A stretch of DNA of 64,000 bases from RCIO01 sp965232405 (GCA_965232405.1 OZ246966.1:620001-684000); one strand, 5' to 3'. Numbered from the stretch's first letter, positions 9,395-18,661 are shown. The notes: a model not told the origin generated them from the letters alone. Numbers and translations are program-made.

Positions 9395-10261
9395 TCAGGC
9401 GTCCAGGTTCTTGCCGACGATCCGCATCAGGAAGATCGCGACGATGTTGGCGAGGATGATGGCGTAGACGCCGCCGGCCGAACCCAGCCCGACATTCTGG
9501 CTTTCAAGCACGCGCTGGAAGATCAGGTAGGTCAGCGTGCGGGTACCGAACGATCCCTGGGTGGTGACGAAGATTTCGGCGAACACCGACAGCAGGAAGA
9601 TCGTCTGGATCAGGATGACGATGGTGATCGCGCGCGAAAGGTGCGGCAGCACGATGTAGCCGAAGCGCGACAATGGCGGCGCGCCGTCCATCTCGGCCGC
9701 CTCGAGCTGCTCGCTGTCGAGCGACTGGATCGCGGTGAGCAGGATCAGCGTGGCAAACGGCAGCCACTGCCATGAAACGATGAGGATGATGGAAAACATC
9801 GACGCATCGCTCAGCCACTCGACCGGCTGGGCGCCGAAGAACTTCCACAAATGCGCCAACAGCCCGTTCACCGGGTCCATGAACATGTTCTTCCACACCA
9901 GCGCCGAGACGGTCGGCATGACAAAGAACGGCGCAATCACCAGAATGCGGACAATGCCCTGGCCCCAGAATGGCTGGTCGAGCAGCATGGCCAGCAGCAC
10001 GCCAAGCACGACCGTGATGACCAGTACCCCGCCGACGATGACAAGCGTGGTCTGGACGCTCGGCCAGAAGGAGCTTGAGGTCACGAACCGGATGTAATTG
10101 TCGAAGCCGGCCCAGCCCAGATCGCCGCCGCGCAGCGGCAAGTAGCGCTTGAATGAGAAGTAGAGGGTCATGGTCAGCGGGACCAGCATCCAGCCGAGGA
10201 GCAGAATGACGGCCGGCGCCATCATGACGCGAGCGGCTGATCTGGAGTTTTGCGTAGCCAT
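9395..10261 (-). CDS. smoF: Polyol ABC transporter permease (SmoF type)
   Basis: A 288-residue inner-membrane permease of the MalF type. The first helix begins near residue 12 (MMAPAVILLLGWMLVPL) and the EAA motif is QLEAAEMDGAPPLSRFGYIVLP. It follows the binding-protein gene after a 120-base gap that contains a strong hairpin, and runs into smoG with a 10-base gap. It pairs with SmoG to form the channel. Confidence 0.88.
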   Translation of the reverse strand: MATQNSRSAARVMMAPAVILLLGWMLVPLTMTLYFSFKRYLPLRGGDLGWAGFDNYIRFVTSSSFWPSVQTTLVIVGGVLVITVVLGVLLAMLLDQPFWGQGIVRILVIAPFFVMPTVSALVWKNMFMDPVNGLLAHLWKFFGAQPVEWLSDASMFSIILIVSWQWLPFATLILLTAIQSLDSEQLEAAEMDGAPPLSRFGYIVLPHLSRAITIVILIQTIFLLSVFAEIFVTTQGSFGTRTLTYLIFQRVLESQNVGLGSAGGVYAIILANIVAIFLMRIVGKNLDA

Positions 10262-10338
10262 GACTTGCCCCCTTACGTCCCCGGCCCGTCCGGCCCTGGA
10301 GACGGCGATAGTGCAGCCCCGTTCTGCCGGGGCAATGG

Positions 10339-10367
10339 GCGGAGGGCGGCACGTGTCCGCCCTCCGC
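10339..10367 (-). other. Intercistronic hairpin between smoE and smoF
   Basis: A perfect 11-bp stem (GCGGAGGGCGG / CCGCCCTCCGC) with a 7-base loop begins 14 bases after the smoE stop. No T tract follows, so it more likely stabilises or attenuates the transcript than ends it. It would leave more binding-protein than permease message. Confidence 0.65.
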
Positions 10368-10381
10368 TACTGCGGGAGGAA

Positions 10382-11680
10382 CTAGTAGCCGGCGGCTTCC
10401 ATTTCGTCGGCGGTCAGCGCCTGCGCCTTCTCAAGCGCTTCCTCAGCGCTCTGCTGGCCGGCAAGTGCCGCCGAGAATTCCTGGCCGACCTGCGTCGCGA
10501 TGCCCGCGAACTCTGGAATGGCCGCGAACTGGACGCCCACATAAGGCACCGGGTCGACCGTCGGATTGTTCGGATCAGCCGACAGGATGCTCTCCAGCGT
10601 CATCTTGGCGAACGGAATATCCTTGTAGTTCGGATTCTCGTAGAGCGAGATGCGCGCACCGGGCGGTACGTTGGCCCAGCCCTCCTTGGAGGCCACGAGC
10701 TCGATATATTCCTTCGAGGTCGCCCACTGGATGAATTCCTTGGCGGCAGTTTCCTTCTGGGTGCCCGCAGGGATCGCCAGCGCCCACGCCCACAGCCAGT
10801 TGCCGCGCTTGCCCTTTCCGGTGTCCGGCGCCAGAGCGAAGCCAACCTTGTCGGCAACGGTGCTGTCGTCCGGATTGGTCACGAAGGATGCGGCGACCGT
10901 TGCGTCGATCCACATGCCGCACTTGCCCTGCTGGAACAGCGACAGGTTTTCGTTGAAGCCGTTGGTGGACGCTCCGGGAGGTCCGGCATCGTTCATCAGG
11001 TCGAGATAGAAGGTCAGCGTCTCCTTCCATTCCGGGCTGTCGAACTGCGGCTGCCAGTTCTCGTCAAACCAGCGCGCGCCGAATGAATTTGCCGTCGCGG
11101 TCAGGAACGCCATGTTCTCGCCCCAGCCGGCCTTGCCGCGCAGACAGATGCCGTAGACCTCGTTGTCCTTGTCGGTCATCTTGCGGGCCGCGTCGGCAAC
11201 GAAGTCCCAGGTCGGAGCGTCGGGCATTTCCAGCCCGGCCTTCTCCATCAGGTCGGTGCGGTACATGATCATGGACGACTCGCCGTAGAACGGCGCTGCG
11301 TACAGCGTGCCGTCGACCGACAGGCCGCCGCGCATCGCGGGCAGAATGTCGTCCACGTCATATTCCGCCGGCAGATCGTCCAGCGAAACCAGCCAGCCCT
11401 GGCGGCCCCAGATCGGCGTCTCGTACATGCCGATCGTCATGATATCGAACTGGCCGCCCTTGGTGGCGATGTCCTGGGTGACGCGCTGGCGCAGCACGTT
11501 TTCCTCAAGCGTGACCCACTCGACTTCGTGGCCGGTCTTGGCCGTGAAGTCTTCGGTCAGGCCCTGCATGCGTATCATGTCGCCATTGTTTACGGTGGCG
11601 ATGGTCAGGGTTTCTGCATGCGCGGCAAACGCCAGCAGGCTCGCCGAGCACATGCCGAGCGCGATCGAACGTATTCTCAT
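10382..11680 (-). CDS. smoE: Polyol ABC transporter periplasmic binding protein (SmoE type)
   Basis: A 432-residue family 1 solute-binding protein. A Sec signal peptide ends near AFAAHA-ET. The mature part carries typical features such as the early EWVTLEENVLRQRVTQD and DIMTIGMYETPIWGRQGW segments. It is the first gene of the polyol operon, and the 136-base gap behind it holds a promoter with candidate operators. A polyol ligand is inferred from mtlK in the same operon. Confidence 0.88.
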   Translation of the reverse strand: MRIRSIALGMCSASLLAFAAHAETLTIATVNNGDMIRMQGLTEDFTAKTGHEVEWVTLEENVLRQRVTQDIATKGGQFDIMTIGMYETPIWGRQGWLVSLDDLPAEYDVDDILPAMRGGLSVDGTLYAAPFYGESSMIMYRTDLMEKAGLEMPDAPTWDFVADAARKMTDKDNEVYGICLRGKAGWGENMAFLTATANSFGARWFDENWQPQFDSPEWKETLTFYLDLMNDAGPPGASTNGFNENLSLFQQGKCGMWIDATVAASFVTNPDDSTVADKVGFALAPDTGKGKRGNWLWAWALAIPAGTQKETAAKEFIQWATSKEYIELVASKEGWANVPPGARISLYENPNYKDIPFAKMTLESILSADPNNPTVDPVPYVGVQFAAIPEFAGIATQVGQEFSAALAGQQSAEEALEKAQALTADEMEAAGY

Positions 11681-11705
11681 CGAATTTCCTCCCTAGCAAA
11701 GATGA

Positions 11706-11755
11706 GCAATTGCCTTTGATGTGGGCAATTATTCATTGAAGGCGACAATTGTCAA
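11706..11755 (-). promoter_or_regulatory. smoE promoter with three phased CAATTG sites
   Basis: On the minus strand TTGACA (11755-11750) and ATAATT (11732-11727) are 17 bases apart, a near-consensus sigma-70 pair. Three CAATTG-like cores lie at 11746-11751 (inside GACAATTGTC), 11726-11731 and 11707-11712 (inside GCAATTGC). Their spacing is 19-20 bases, so they face the same side of the helix and cover both promoter boxes. The adjacent SorC-type protein is the likely ligand-controlled regulator. Confidence 0.6.
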
Positions 11756-11815
11756 CGCGCATTCGATGCTGCGCTGCAGCATGCGATTGGTTCGATATTC
11801 GCTGGGTTGGGTGGT

Positions 11816-12772
11816 TCAGTCGCGCAGAAGCGCAGATGCCGTGCGTTCGTCCGTGATGAGCCCGTTGACGAGCCGCCGTACCAGCGCGGCATGAATGCCG
11901 GGCAGCTTGCGCTCGCCCATGGCGCTGGCAATCACCAGGCCGCTCTCGCGCGACGGAACCTGCGCACTGGCCACCCGTTCATTGGTGATGCCTTCGATAA
12001 ATCGGCCGTCACGGTCGAACGTCCAGCCAACGATCTCACCCACTGCACCCGCCTTACGAAGCGCCTTCAGCTCGTCTTCGGTGACGAACCCGTCGATGAA
12101 AAGCGGCGCCTCGTCGCTGAGATCGCCAATGCCGACAAAGGTCGTATCGGCCTTGGCGGCAAGCTCCAGCGTTGACTGGATCATCGGCTGCCGGTGCAGC
12201 ATTTCGCGCTCCTCGGGCGAAGAGGCAATGACCGGCAGCGGCATCGGAAAGCTGCGTGCCTGCACCCTGTCGGACAGGGTGAAGATAACATTGTAATAGG
12301 CTGCGGAACCGTCGGGAGCGATATTGCCGGTAAGCGAAACCACCTTGTGATGCGGGCATTGCATGGGCGGCAGCTGCTCGATCGCCGCTTTCAGCGTGCG
12401 CCCCGTACCGACTGCCAGAACCGAAGGTTCCTCGGCCCGCAGCTGCTTCTCGATCTCCGCGGCCGTGGCTTCCGCGACACCGAGAGTGGTGGACTCGGAT
12501 CCGGGATCGCTCGGCACAACCTCGACATGATCGAGCGCGTAGCGCGACCGGAGCCGGGCCGCCAGTTCAAGGCAATTGGCGATCGGGTGATCGAGCCGCA
12601 CCCGCACCAGACCTTCCGTCATGGCGAGCGAAACCAGTCGCTGCGCCGTCTGGCGCGAAACGCCTAGCGTGGTCGCAATCTGGTCCTGCGTGTTGCCGGC
12701 GACATAATAGAGCCAGCCGGCGCGCGCAGCGTCGTCCAGCCGCGTTGCATTTCCGTTCGCCTGACGGCTCAT
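11816..12772 (-). CDS. SorC-family sugar-responsive transcriptional regulator
   Basis: A 318-residue regulator: an N-terminal helix-turn-helix (about residues 25-50, TQDQIATTLGVSRQTAQRL) joined to a SorC/DeoR-type sugar-phosphate-binding domain with VLAVGTGRTLKAAIEQL and FVGIGDLSDEAPLF. I chose the ATG at 12772 (MSRQANG); an in-frame ATG at 12802 would add ten residues, and neither has a strong binding site. It is transcribed in the same direction as, and just upstream of, the polyol operon, whose promoter carries phased repeats. It is probably the counterpart of the smoC regulator of other polyol operons; the effector is unknown. Confidence 0.85.
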   Translation of the reverse strand: MSRQANGNATRLDDAARAGWLYYVAGNTQDQIATTLGVSRQTAQRLVSLAMTEGLVRVRLDHPIANCLELAARLRSRYALDHVEVVPSDPGSESTTLGVAEATAAEIEKQLRAEEPSVLAVGTGRTLKAAIEQLPPMQCPHHKVVSLTGNIAPDGSAAYYNVIFTLSDRVQARSFPMPLPVIASSPEEREMLHRQPMIQSTLELAAKADTTFVGIGDLSDEAPLFIDGFVTEDELKALRKAGAVGEIVGWTFDRDGRFIEGITNERVASAQVPSRESGLVIASAMGERKLPGIHAALVRRLVNGLITDERTASALLRD

Positions 12773-12969
12773 CCTGTTCCACCGTTTTTCACGACTTCGC
12801 ATCCATTCATGTCGGCCCGCGCAGATCGCGCAGCGATGTCCAACAGATTGCCGGACATTTGCTCAATCTGGCAAATGTAACACGGCCATACATTGGCATA
12901 TGCCATAACCAGGAGCAAAAGCTTGATTGCATTTTGACGCGCCCCGCGTGTTTCACCGGCGGCCGGAAC

Positions 12970-13653
12970 CTAGACGCCCAGATAGCGCACCTGCTTTTCT
13001 GCGGTCAGGTCGCCGGGTTCGCCGGTCCAGACCGTCATGCCGTTTTCCAGAACGACACAGCGATCGGCCAGTGGCAGCAGTTCGGGCAAGGTCTTGTCGA
13101 CGATCAGGATCGCCTCGCCTTCCTCTTTCAGCCTGCGGATCGCCGTCCAGATATCCTTGCGGATCACCGGCGCCAGCCCCTCCGTTGCCTCGTCGAGAAT
13201 GAGCAGGCGCGGATTGGTCATCAGCGCCCTGCCGATTGCCAGCATCTGCTCTTCGCCGCCCGACAGCGTGTTGGCCATCTGGTTGCGCCGTTCCTCAAGC
13301 CGAGGAAAAAGCGCCGTAACGGAACGGAAATCCCACTTGCCCGGCCGCGCTGTCGCGACGAGGTTTTCTTCCACGCTCAGCCTGGCAAAACAGCGCCTGC
13401 CCTCAGGCACCAGCCCTATGCCCAGCTTGGCGATCCTGTGAGACGCAAGCCCCCTCAGCCGCCGACCGGCGAACACCACCTCGCCGCTGCTCGGCGGGGT
13501 GAGGTTGCAGACCGCGCGGATGGTCGTGGTCTTGCCCATGCCGTTGCGGCCCATCAGCGCCACAAGCTCGCCCTCGCCGACCTGTAGGCTGACGCCGAAA
13601 AGCGCCTGGCTGCCGCCATAGCCGGCTTCTAGCTTGTCGACCTCAAGCAGCAT
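12970..13653 (-). CDS. livF: Branched-chain amino acid-type ABC transporter ATPase (LivF)
   Basis: A 227-residue ATPase with Walker A GRNGMGKTT, signature LSGGEEQMLAIG and Walker B LLILDEATEGL. It ends the liv-type operon; its ATG overlaps the livG stop by one base (TGATG). LivF and LivG form the cytoplasmic ATPase pair. This subfamily moves amino acids, amides, urea or aromatic acids, and the substrate cannot be read from the sequence. Confidence 0.88.
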   Translation of the reverse strand: MLLEVDKLEAGYGGSQALFGVSLQVGEGELVALMGRNGMGKTTTIRAVCNLTPPSSGEVVFAGRRLRGLASHRIAKLGIGLVPEGRRCFARLSVEENLVATARPGKWDFRSVTALFPRLEERRNQMANTLSGGEEQMLAIGRALMTNPRLLILDEATEGLAPVIRKDIWTAIRRLKEEGEAILIVDKTLPELLPLADRCVVLENGMTVWTGEPGDLTAEKQVRYLGV

Positions 13654-14402
13654 CAGCTCTCGTCCCCGAGATAGGCGCGGCGAACATCGTCATTTGTGCG
13701 AATTTCATCAGCCGTGCCCGTCGCAATGATGCGCCCGTAATCCAGCACCGAGATGCGATCCGCCAGCGCAAACACCGCATTCATGTCGTGCTCGACCAGC
13801 AATATCGGCGCTTCGCCGCGCAAGCCGTCCAGAAATGCCATGAGCTGCTTGGAGCCCTCCGGTCCCATGCCCGCCATCGGTTCGTCGAGCAGGAAGGCCT
13901 TGGAGCCAAGCGCCAGCGCAATGGCGATCTCCACCTGCCGCCTTTCGCCATGCGAGAGTTCCGACACTGGCAGATGTGCCCGCGCGCCGAGGCCCACCCG
14001 TTCAAGCACCGCCATGGCCGGCTCGGTGAGTGACGGGTCGCGCATCACCGGCCGGAAGAAGCGAAAGCTCGATCCCTGCACAGATTGCACGGCCAGCATG
14101 ACATTGCGGAGCGCGGAAAATTCGGACGCAAGCGATGAGACCTGAAATGTTCGCCCAAGCCCGCGCCGCGCCCGCGCGGCAACACCGAGCCCGCCAATGT
14201 CCTCGCCTGCAAAGTAGATCGAGCCGGCATCTGGCCTGATCGTGCCTGCGATCTGGTTGATCAGCGTCGTCTTTCCCGCGCCATTCGGCCCGATCAGTGC
14301 ATGGATTTCGCCAGGCACGAGATCGAGGTTCAAATCATCCGTCGCCTTCAGCGCGCCGAAGCTTTTGGTCAGCCCGGAAATGTCGAGCACGGGTTCAGCC
14401 AT
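13653..14402 (-). CDS. livG: Branched-chain amino acid-type ABC transporter ATPase (LivG)
   Basis: A 249-residue ATPase starting MAEPVLDISGL; the ATG at 14402 is preferred over an upstream one because it aligns with the family. Walker A is GPNGAGKTT, the signature LSHGERRQVEIA has histidine in the usual second Gly position (common in LivG), and Walker B is AFLLDEPMAGMGPEGS. The start overlaps the end of livM by 8 bases. It also contacts livF by a one-base overlap, so the three genes are probably translationally coupled. Confidence 0.88.
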   Translation of the reverse strand: MAEPVLDISGLTKSFGALKATDDLNLDLVPGEIHALIGPNGAGKTTLINQIAGTIRPDAGSIYFAGEDIGGLGVAARARRGLGRTFQVSSLASEFSALRNVMLAVQSVQGSSFRFFRPVMRDPSLTEPAMAVLERVGLGARAHLPVSELSHGERRQVEIAIALALGSKAFLLDEPMAGMGPEGSKQLMAFLDGLRGEAPILLVEHDMNAVFALADRISVLDYGRIIATGTADEIRTNDDVRRAYLGDES

Positions 14403-15369
14403 GCCGCGCCCTTCCCGCAATCAGGCCGATTACGCCGCCGCGCGCAAAAAGCACCACGCCAAGCAGGATCAACCCGAGGAAAAACTGCCAGCGCTCGGTA
14501 ATGCCGCCGAGCCAATATTCGAGCAGCACATAGATGGCTGCACCCGCGACCGGCCCGAACAGCCGCCCGACGCCGCCAAGGATGATCAGCACGATCAGTT
14601 CGCCAGACATGTGCCAGGACAGCATGGACGGGCTGACGAAGCGGTTTAGGTCGGCAAACAGCGCCCCCGCGACCGCCGTAAACATGCCGGAAACGACAAA
14701 GGCGACGAGTCGAATCCTGTAGGGCGTGATCCCTACCGAAGCGACACGCACCTCGTTCTGGCGCGCGGCCTGAAGTGCGGCACCAAAGCGCGAATTGCTG
14801 AACAGCAGGAACAGCACCAGCCCGAGCGCCAACAGCGCGTAGCAGATCAGGAAGAACGACAGCGGGTTGAGCGTGTTCACGCCGGGAAAGGCGTTGCGAA
14901 CATAGATCGGCAACCCGTCTTCGCCGCCATAGGCCGGCCATGAAATGGCGAAGTAGTAGATCATCTGCGCGAAGGCGAGCGTGATCATGATGAAATAGAC
15001 GCCCGAGGTGCGCAGCGTGATCAGCCCGATCAGCAGTGCCGCCAGCCCCCCGGTTGCGATCGCCACCAGCCAGATGACGATCATCTGCTTGCTGCCGGGT
15101 ATGCCGAACAGCAGCGGCGTGCCCGAAAACGCATGCGTGGCCAGGATGCCGGCGGCATATCCGCCTATGCCGAAAAAGGCCGCATGGCCGAACGACACAA
15201 GCCCGCCGAGCCCAAGCGCCAGGTTCAAGCCGACGGCTGCGATCGACAGAATGGCAATGCGTGTCGCCAGCGTTACGTAAAAGACCTCGCCGGCATAGCT
15301 GGCCGCGATTGGCGCCACCAGAAGCAGCAACGCCATCACGACGTTGAAGGCCGTCTCGCGCCGCGCCAC
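14395..15369 (-). CDS. livM: Branched-chain amino acid-type ABC transporter permease (LivM)
   Basis: A 324-residue inner-membrane permease with about nine helices. The LNLALGLGGLVSFGHAAFFGIGGY segment is diagnostic of the LivM group, and the cytoplasmic EVRVASVGITPYRIRLVAF loop contacts the ATPase. It starts 2 bases after the livH stop. Confidence 0.9.
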   Translation of the reverse strand: MARRETAFNVVMALLLLVAPIAASYAGEVFYVTLATRIAILSIAAVGLNLALGLGGLVSFGHAAFFGIGGYAAGILATHAFSGTPLLFGIPGSKQMIVIWLVAIATGGLAALLIGLITLRTSGVYFIMITLAFAQMIYYFAISWPAYGGEDGLPIYVRNAFPGVNTLNPLSFFLICYALLALGLVLFLLFSNSRFGAALQAARQNEVRVASVGITPYRIRLVAFVVSGMFTAVAGALFADLNRFVSPSMLSWHMSGELIVLIILGGVGRLFGPVAGAAIYVLLEYWLGGITERWQFFLGLILLGVVLFARGGVIGLIAGRARHG

Positions 15370-15371
15370 GG

Positions 15372-16292
15372 TCAGCCCTGCACCGGAAACAGGCCGCGGG
15401 GCTTGAGCGCCAGCACGACGGCCATCAACAGATAGATCAGCATCGAGGCCACCGCGCCGCCAATCAGCCCAGCCTGCGACGGCGGCATGAACAACATCAG
15501 CGTTTGCGGCAGCAGAAAACGCCCCATCGTGTCGGTGAGGCCAACCAGCACCGCGCCGATCAGCGCGCCCTTGATCGACCCGATACCGCCAATCACGATG
15601 ACCACGAAGGCCAGGATCAGCACCGGTTCGCCCATGCCGACCTGCACCGACTGGATTGCGCCAACCATCGCACCGGCCAGTCCGGCAAGTGCCGCACCCA
15701 GCGCAAAGACCAGCGTGTAAAGCGTCGCGACATCGACGCCGAGCGCGCCGATCATCTCGCGGTCGCTTTCGCCGGCGCGGATGCGCATGCCGAGCCGCGT
15801 CTTGGAAATGAGCAGATAGAGCCCGACTGCAACGGCCACGCCGACGCCGATGATGGCAAGGCGGTAAAGCTGGTAGCGCGAGCCGCCAGGCAGCGGCACG
15901 GTGCCCTGAAGCAGCGCCGGAATATCGAGATAGAGCGGAAACGAGCCGAAGAGCCAGCGCGTACCCTCCGAAAAGATCAGGATCAGCGCGAAAGTCGCCA
16001 GTACCTGATCGAGATGGTCGCGGTCATAAAGCCTGCGGATGACGACCAGTTCCACGATCGCTCCAGCAGCGGCCGCAGCCGCCAGGCTCGCCACCAGCCC
16101 CAGCCAGAACGAGCCGGTCCATGCAGCAACCGCCGCGCAGGCAAACGCGCCAACCATGTAGAGCGAGCCGTGCGCCAGATTGATCAGTCCCATGACGCCG
16201 AAGATCAGCGTCAGCCCGGCCGCCATCAAAAACAGCATGACGCCGAACTGCAGTCCGTTGAGCAGCTGCTCGATGATCAGTGCGGTTTGCAT
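15372..16292 (-). CDS. livH: Branched-chain amino acid-type ABC transporter permease (LivH)
   Basis: A 306-residue inner-membrane permease of the LivH type, with GVMLFLMAAGLTLIFGVMGLINLAHGSLYM at its N terminus and MIGALGVDVATLYTLVFALGAALAG in the loop region. It follows the binding-protein gene after a 119-base gap with two inverted repeats, and is tightly packed with livM. Confidence 0.9.
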   Translation of the reverse strand: MQTALIIEQLLNGLQFGVMLFLMAAGLTLIFGVMGLINLAHGSLYMVGAFACAAVAAWTGSFWLGLVASLAAAAAAGAIVELVVIRRLYDRDHLDQVLATFALILIFSEGTRWLFGSFPLYLDIPALLQGTVPLPGGSRYQLYRLAIIGVGVAVAVGLYLLISKTRLGMRIRAGESDREMIGALGVDVATLYTLVFALGAALAGLAGAMVGAIQSVQVGMGEPVLILAFVVIVIGGIGSIKGALIGAVLVGLTDTMGRFLLPQTLMLFMPPSQAGLIGGAVASMLIYLLMAVVLALKPRGLFPVQG

Positions 16293-16324
16293 GGGGTTCG
16301 GGCGTCAGAAAGCAAAAATTGAAT

Positions 16325-16405
16325 GACCGCCGCAGTGCTCGCGTCAAACGCAAACGGATGCGGCGGTCGGAAGCAGATTGCCGCGCCTCCGAAAAGGCGC
16401 GGCAA
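16325..16405 (-). other. Two inverted repeats between the liv binding-protein gene and livH
   Basis: Next to the binding-protein stop is a perfect 11-bp stem (TTGCCGCGCCT / AGGCGCGGCAA, 16378-16405) with a 6-base loop. Further on is a second perfect 10-bp stem (GACCGCCGCA / TGCGGCGGTC, 16325-16368) with a 24-base loop. Neither is followed by a long T tract in the direction of transcription. They may cap the binding-protein message. Confidence 0.6.
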
Positions 16406-16411
16406 GCAGGA

Positions 16412-17551
16412 TCACATGCCGCACTCGGCCGCGTAAGCGTCCTGATGGTCCTCAAAGGCAGTGCCGATGATCTTGTTGGTGATCACGTCGCCTTCCTTCA
16501 CCACCTCGCGGACATAGATGTCCTGGATCGGGTGATGGTTGTTGCCGAATGCGAAGTCACCTCGCACGGATGCGAAATCGGCTTCCTTCAGCGCGGCGCG
16601 GAAAGCGTCAATATCGGAGACATCGGCCTTCCCCATCGCGGAGATGATCAGGTTGGCGGTGTCGTAACCCTGGCTCGCATAAAGCGAAGGCAGGCGTCCG
16701 TACTCGGCCTGGAACGTTTCCACGAACTTTTTGTTCGCCTCGTTGTCGAGGTCCTTGTTCCACTGCGAGGAGTTCTTCACGCCGAGCGCGGCGTCACCCA
16801 CGGCGCCCAGAATGTCCTGGGAGAAAGAGAATGCCGGCCCGAGCACCGGAAGCCCGACATCAGACTGTGCATACTGCTTCATGAAGGCGATGCCCATGCC
16901 GCCCGGCAGGAAGAAGAAGACGGAATCGGCACCCGAAGCGCGAAGCTGCGCAATCTCGGCCGCGTAGTCGGTCTGGCCAAGCTGGGTATAGACCTCGCCC
17001 GCAAGCTCACCCTTGTAGAAGCGCTTGAAGCCGGTCAACGCATCGGTGCCCGCCGGATAGTTCGGCGCCATGATGAACGGCTTGGCGAAACCTTCATTGG
17101 TCGCATATGCGCCCATTGCCTCGTGCAGATTGTCGTTCTGCCATGCCACGTTGAAATAGTTCTCGTGGCACTGAGCACCCGCCAGCGGCGAAGGTCCGGC
17201 ATTGGGCGAGAGGTAGAGCTTGCCCTGCGCCGTCACGCTCGGCACGACGGCCATGGCCAGGTTCGACCAGATGATGCCGGTCAGAATGTCGACCTTGTCG
17301 CTCTGGATCATCTTGTCGGCAAGCTGCACCGCGATTTCGGGCTTGCGCGCGTCGTCTTCGGCCACAACCTCGATATCAGTCACACCGGCGTTCTTGATCG
17401 CCAGCATGAAGCCGTCGCGCACGTCGATGCCAAGCCCGGCGCCACCGCCCGAAAGCGTGGTGATCATGCCTACCTTCACCGGTTCGGCGAACGCCAGTCC
17501 CGAAACGCTCATAGCCAGCCCGAAACAGGCTGCTGCGAGTGCTTTTTTCAT
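16412..17551 (-). CDS. Periplasmic binding protein of a branched-chain amino acid-type ABC transporter
   Basis: A 379-residue Leu/Ile/Val-binding-protein-like receptor (Peripla_BP_6 type). The signal peptide ends at GLAFA-EP. The mature N terminus KVGMITTLSGGGAGLGIDVRD is characteristic. It is the first gene of the liv-type operon. A GGGAG site lies 8 bases before the ATG, and a tiny upstream frame overlaps that start. The ligand is unknown; the divergent neighbour is an amide/ester hydrolase, so an amide or aromatic compound is conceivable. Confidence 0.87.
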   Translation of the reverse strand: MKKALAAACFGLAMSVSGLAFAEPVKVGMITTLSGGGAGLGIDVRDGFMLAIKNAGVTDIEVVAEDDARKPEIAVQLADKMIQSDKVDILTGIIWSNLAMAVVPSVTAQGKLYLSPNAGPSPLAGAQCHENYFNVAWQNDNLHEAMGAYATNEGFAKPFIMAPNYPAGTDALTGFKRFYKGELAGEVYTQLGQTDYAAEIAQLRASGADSVFFFLPGGMGIAFMKQYAQSDVGLPVLGPAFSFSQDILGAVGDAALGVKNSSQWNKDLDNEANKKFVETFQAEYGRLPSLYASQGYDTANLIISAMGKADVSDIDAFRAALKEADFASVRGDFAFGNNHHPIQDIYVREVVKEGDVITNKIIGTAFEDHQDAYAAECGM

Positions 17552-17574
17552 ATCTGTACTCCCGTTTTACGCAT
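17548..17574 (-). other. Possible 8-codon leader frame before the liv binding-protein gene
   Basis: On the minus strand an ATG at 17574 has a strong GGAGG-type site 4-9 bases upstream and encodes MRKTGVQI. Its TGA overlaps the ATG of the binding protein. This could couple translation or be chance; there is no codon cluster suggesting amino acid attenuation. Confidence 0.25.
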
Positions 17575-17780
17575 TTGCCCCTCCGGAGGACCTCCTCCCC
17601 CGGTGTTCATTCCCCAGCCATGCGCATGCGCAAGCCGGAATTCCAGCTGCTAGGTTCCACAGATCGCACAAAAGTTCCACCTCCGGCGCGCAAAAGCTTT
17701 GCGTGCGAAGCGCGCCCCGACCTTGGCCCTTGTGCCGCCGCGGTCTATGAAGTCGCCACTTTCAAGCGACGGGGTGAAGC

Positions 17781-18611
17781 ATGATCTTTCACAAGATCGA
17801 AGACTGGAACGCCGCCTATGCCAATGTGCCGAACATTCCTGGCGGCGAAAGCTGGCCCGATAAATGGATTTCGGAGGCGAAGGCGTACCGGGATGAAATG
17901 TCGGCCGCGGACAAGGTGCAGCTAGGCATTGCCTATGGCGATCGCCCCCGCAATACCTTCGATCTGTTCCTTCCGGCCGACAAGCCGAAAGGCCTCGTCG
18001 TCTTTGTGCATGGCGGCTACTGGATACGGTTCGACAACAGCTACTGGTCACATCTGGCCAAAGGCTGTGTCGACGACGGTTGGGCCGTCGCCATGCCCGG
18101 CTACACATTGACGCCCGATATCCAGATTTCCGGCATCACCGAGGAAATCGGTCAGGCGATCACAAGGGCCGCGGAAATCGTACCGGGTCCAATCCGCCTC
18201 ACCGGCCACTCCGCCGGCGGCCATCTCGTCACCCGGATGATCTCGGCAACCTCACCGCTGCCTGACGAAGTCCGGACGCGCATCGCCAATACCGTCTCGA
18301 TCTCAGGCGTTCACGATCTCAGGCCGATGATGGCCACGGCGATGAACGCGACGCTCAATCTCGACGAAACAGAAGCCATTGCCGAAAGCCCTGCCCTGCT
18401 GCGCCCCTTGCCTGGCGCGCGTCTCACCTGCTGGGTAGGCGCGGCAGAGCGAGCCGAGTTTGTTCGCCAGAATGCGCTTCTCGCCAATGTCTGGACCGGT
18501 CTGGGTGCCGAAATAGCAAGTTGCGAAGAACCCGACCGGCATCATTTCAACGTCATCGACGGCCTGTGCGACAAGGACCACCCCCTGACCCGCACTCTGC
18601 TCGACGCTTGA
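17781..18611 (+). CDS. Alpha/beta hydrolase, kynurenine formamidase-like
   Basis: A 276-residue cytoplasmic hydrolase. The oxyanion-hole motif HGGYW (residues about 76-80) and nucleophile elbow GHSAGG are those of the arylformamidase/esterase group; the C-terminal DRHHFNVIDG supplies the likely catalytic histidine. It is divergent from the liv-type operon and 50 bases before pyrC. No other tryptophan-degradation gene is visible, so the true substrate is open; an arylformamide or short ester is likely. Confidence 0.8.
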   Translation: MIFHKIEDWNAAYANVPNIPGGESWPDKWISEAKAYRDEMSAADKVQLGIAYGDRPRNTFDLFLPADKPKGLVVFVHGGYWIRFDNSYWSHLAKGCVDDGWAVAMPGYTLTPDIQISGITEEIGQAITRAAEIVPGPIRLTGHSAGGHLVTRMISATSPLPDEVRTRIANTVSISGVHDLRPMMATAMNATLNLDETEAIAESPALLRPLPGARLTCWVGAAERAEFVRQNALLANVWTGLGAEIASCEEPDRHHFNVIDGLCDKDHPLTRTLLDA

Positions 18612-18661
18612 CGGAGACGTTCCGACCCTCTTGAACGGGCGGACAACGATCCGGATTCGAC

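Noticed and set aside
16280..17653. 457-residue open frame on the plus strand
   Set aside because: Antisense shadow of the liv-type binding-protein gene, with no recognisable domain or binding site.
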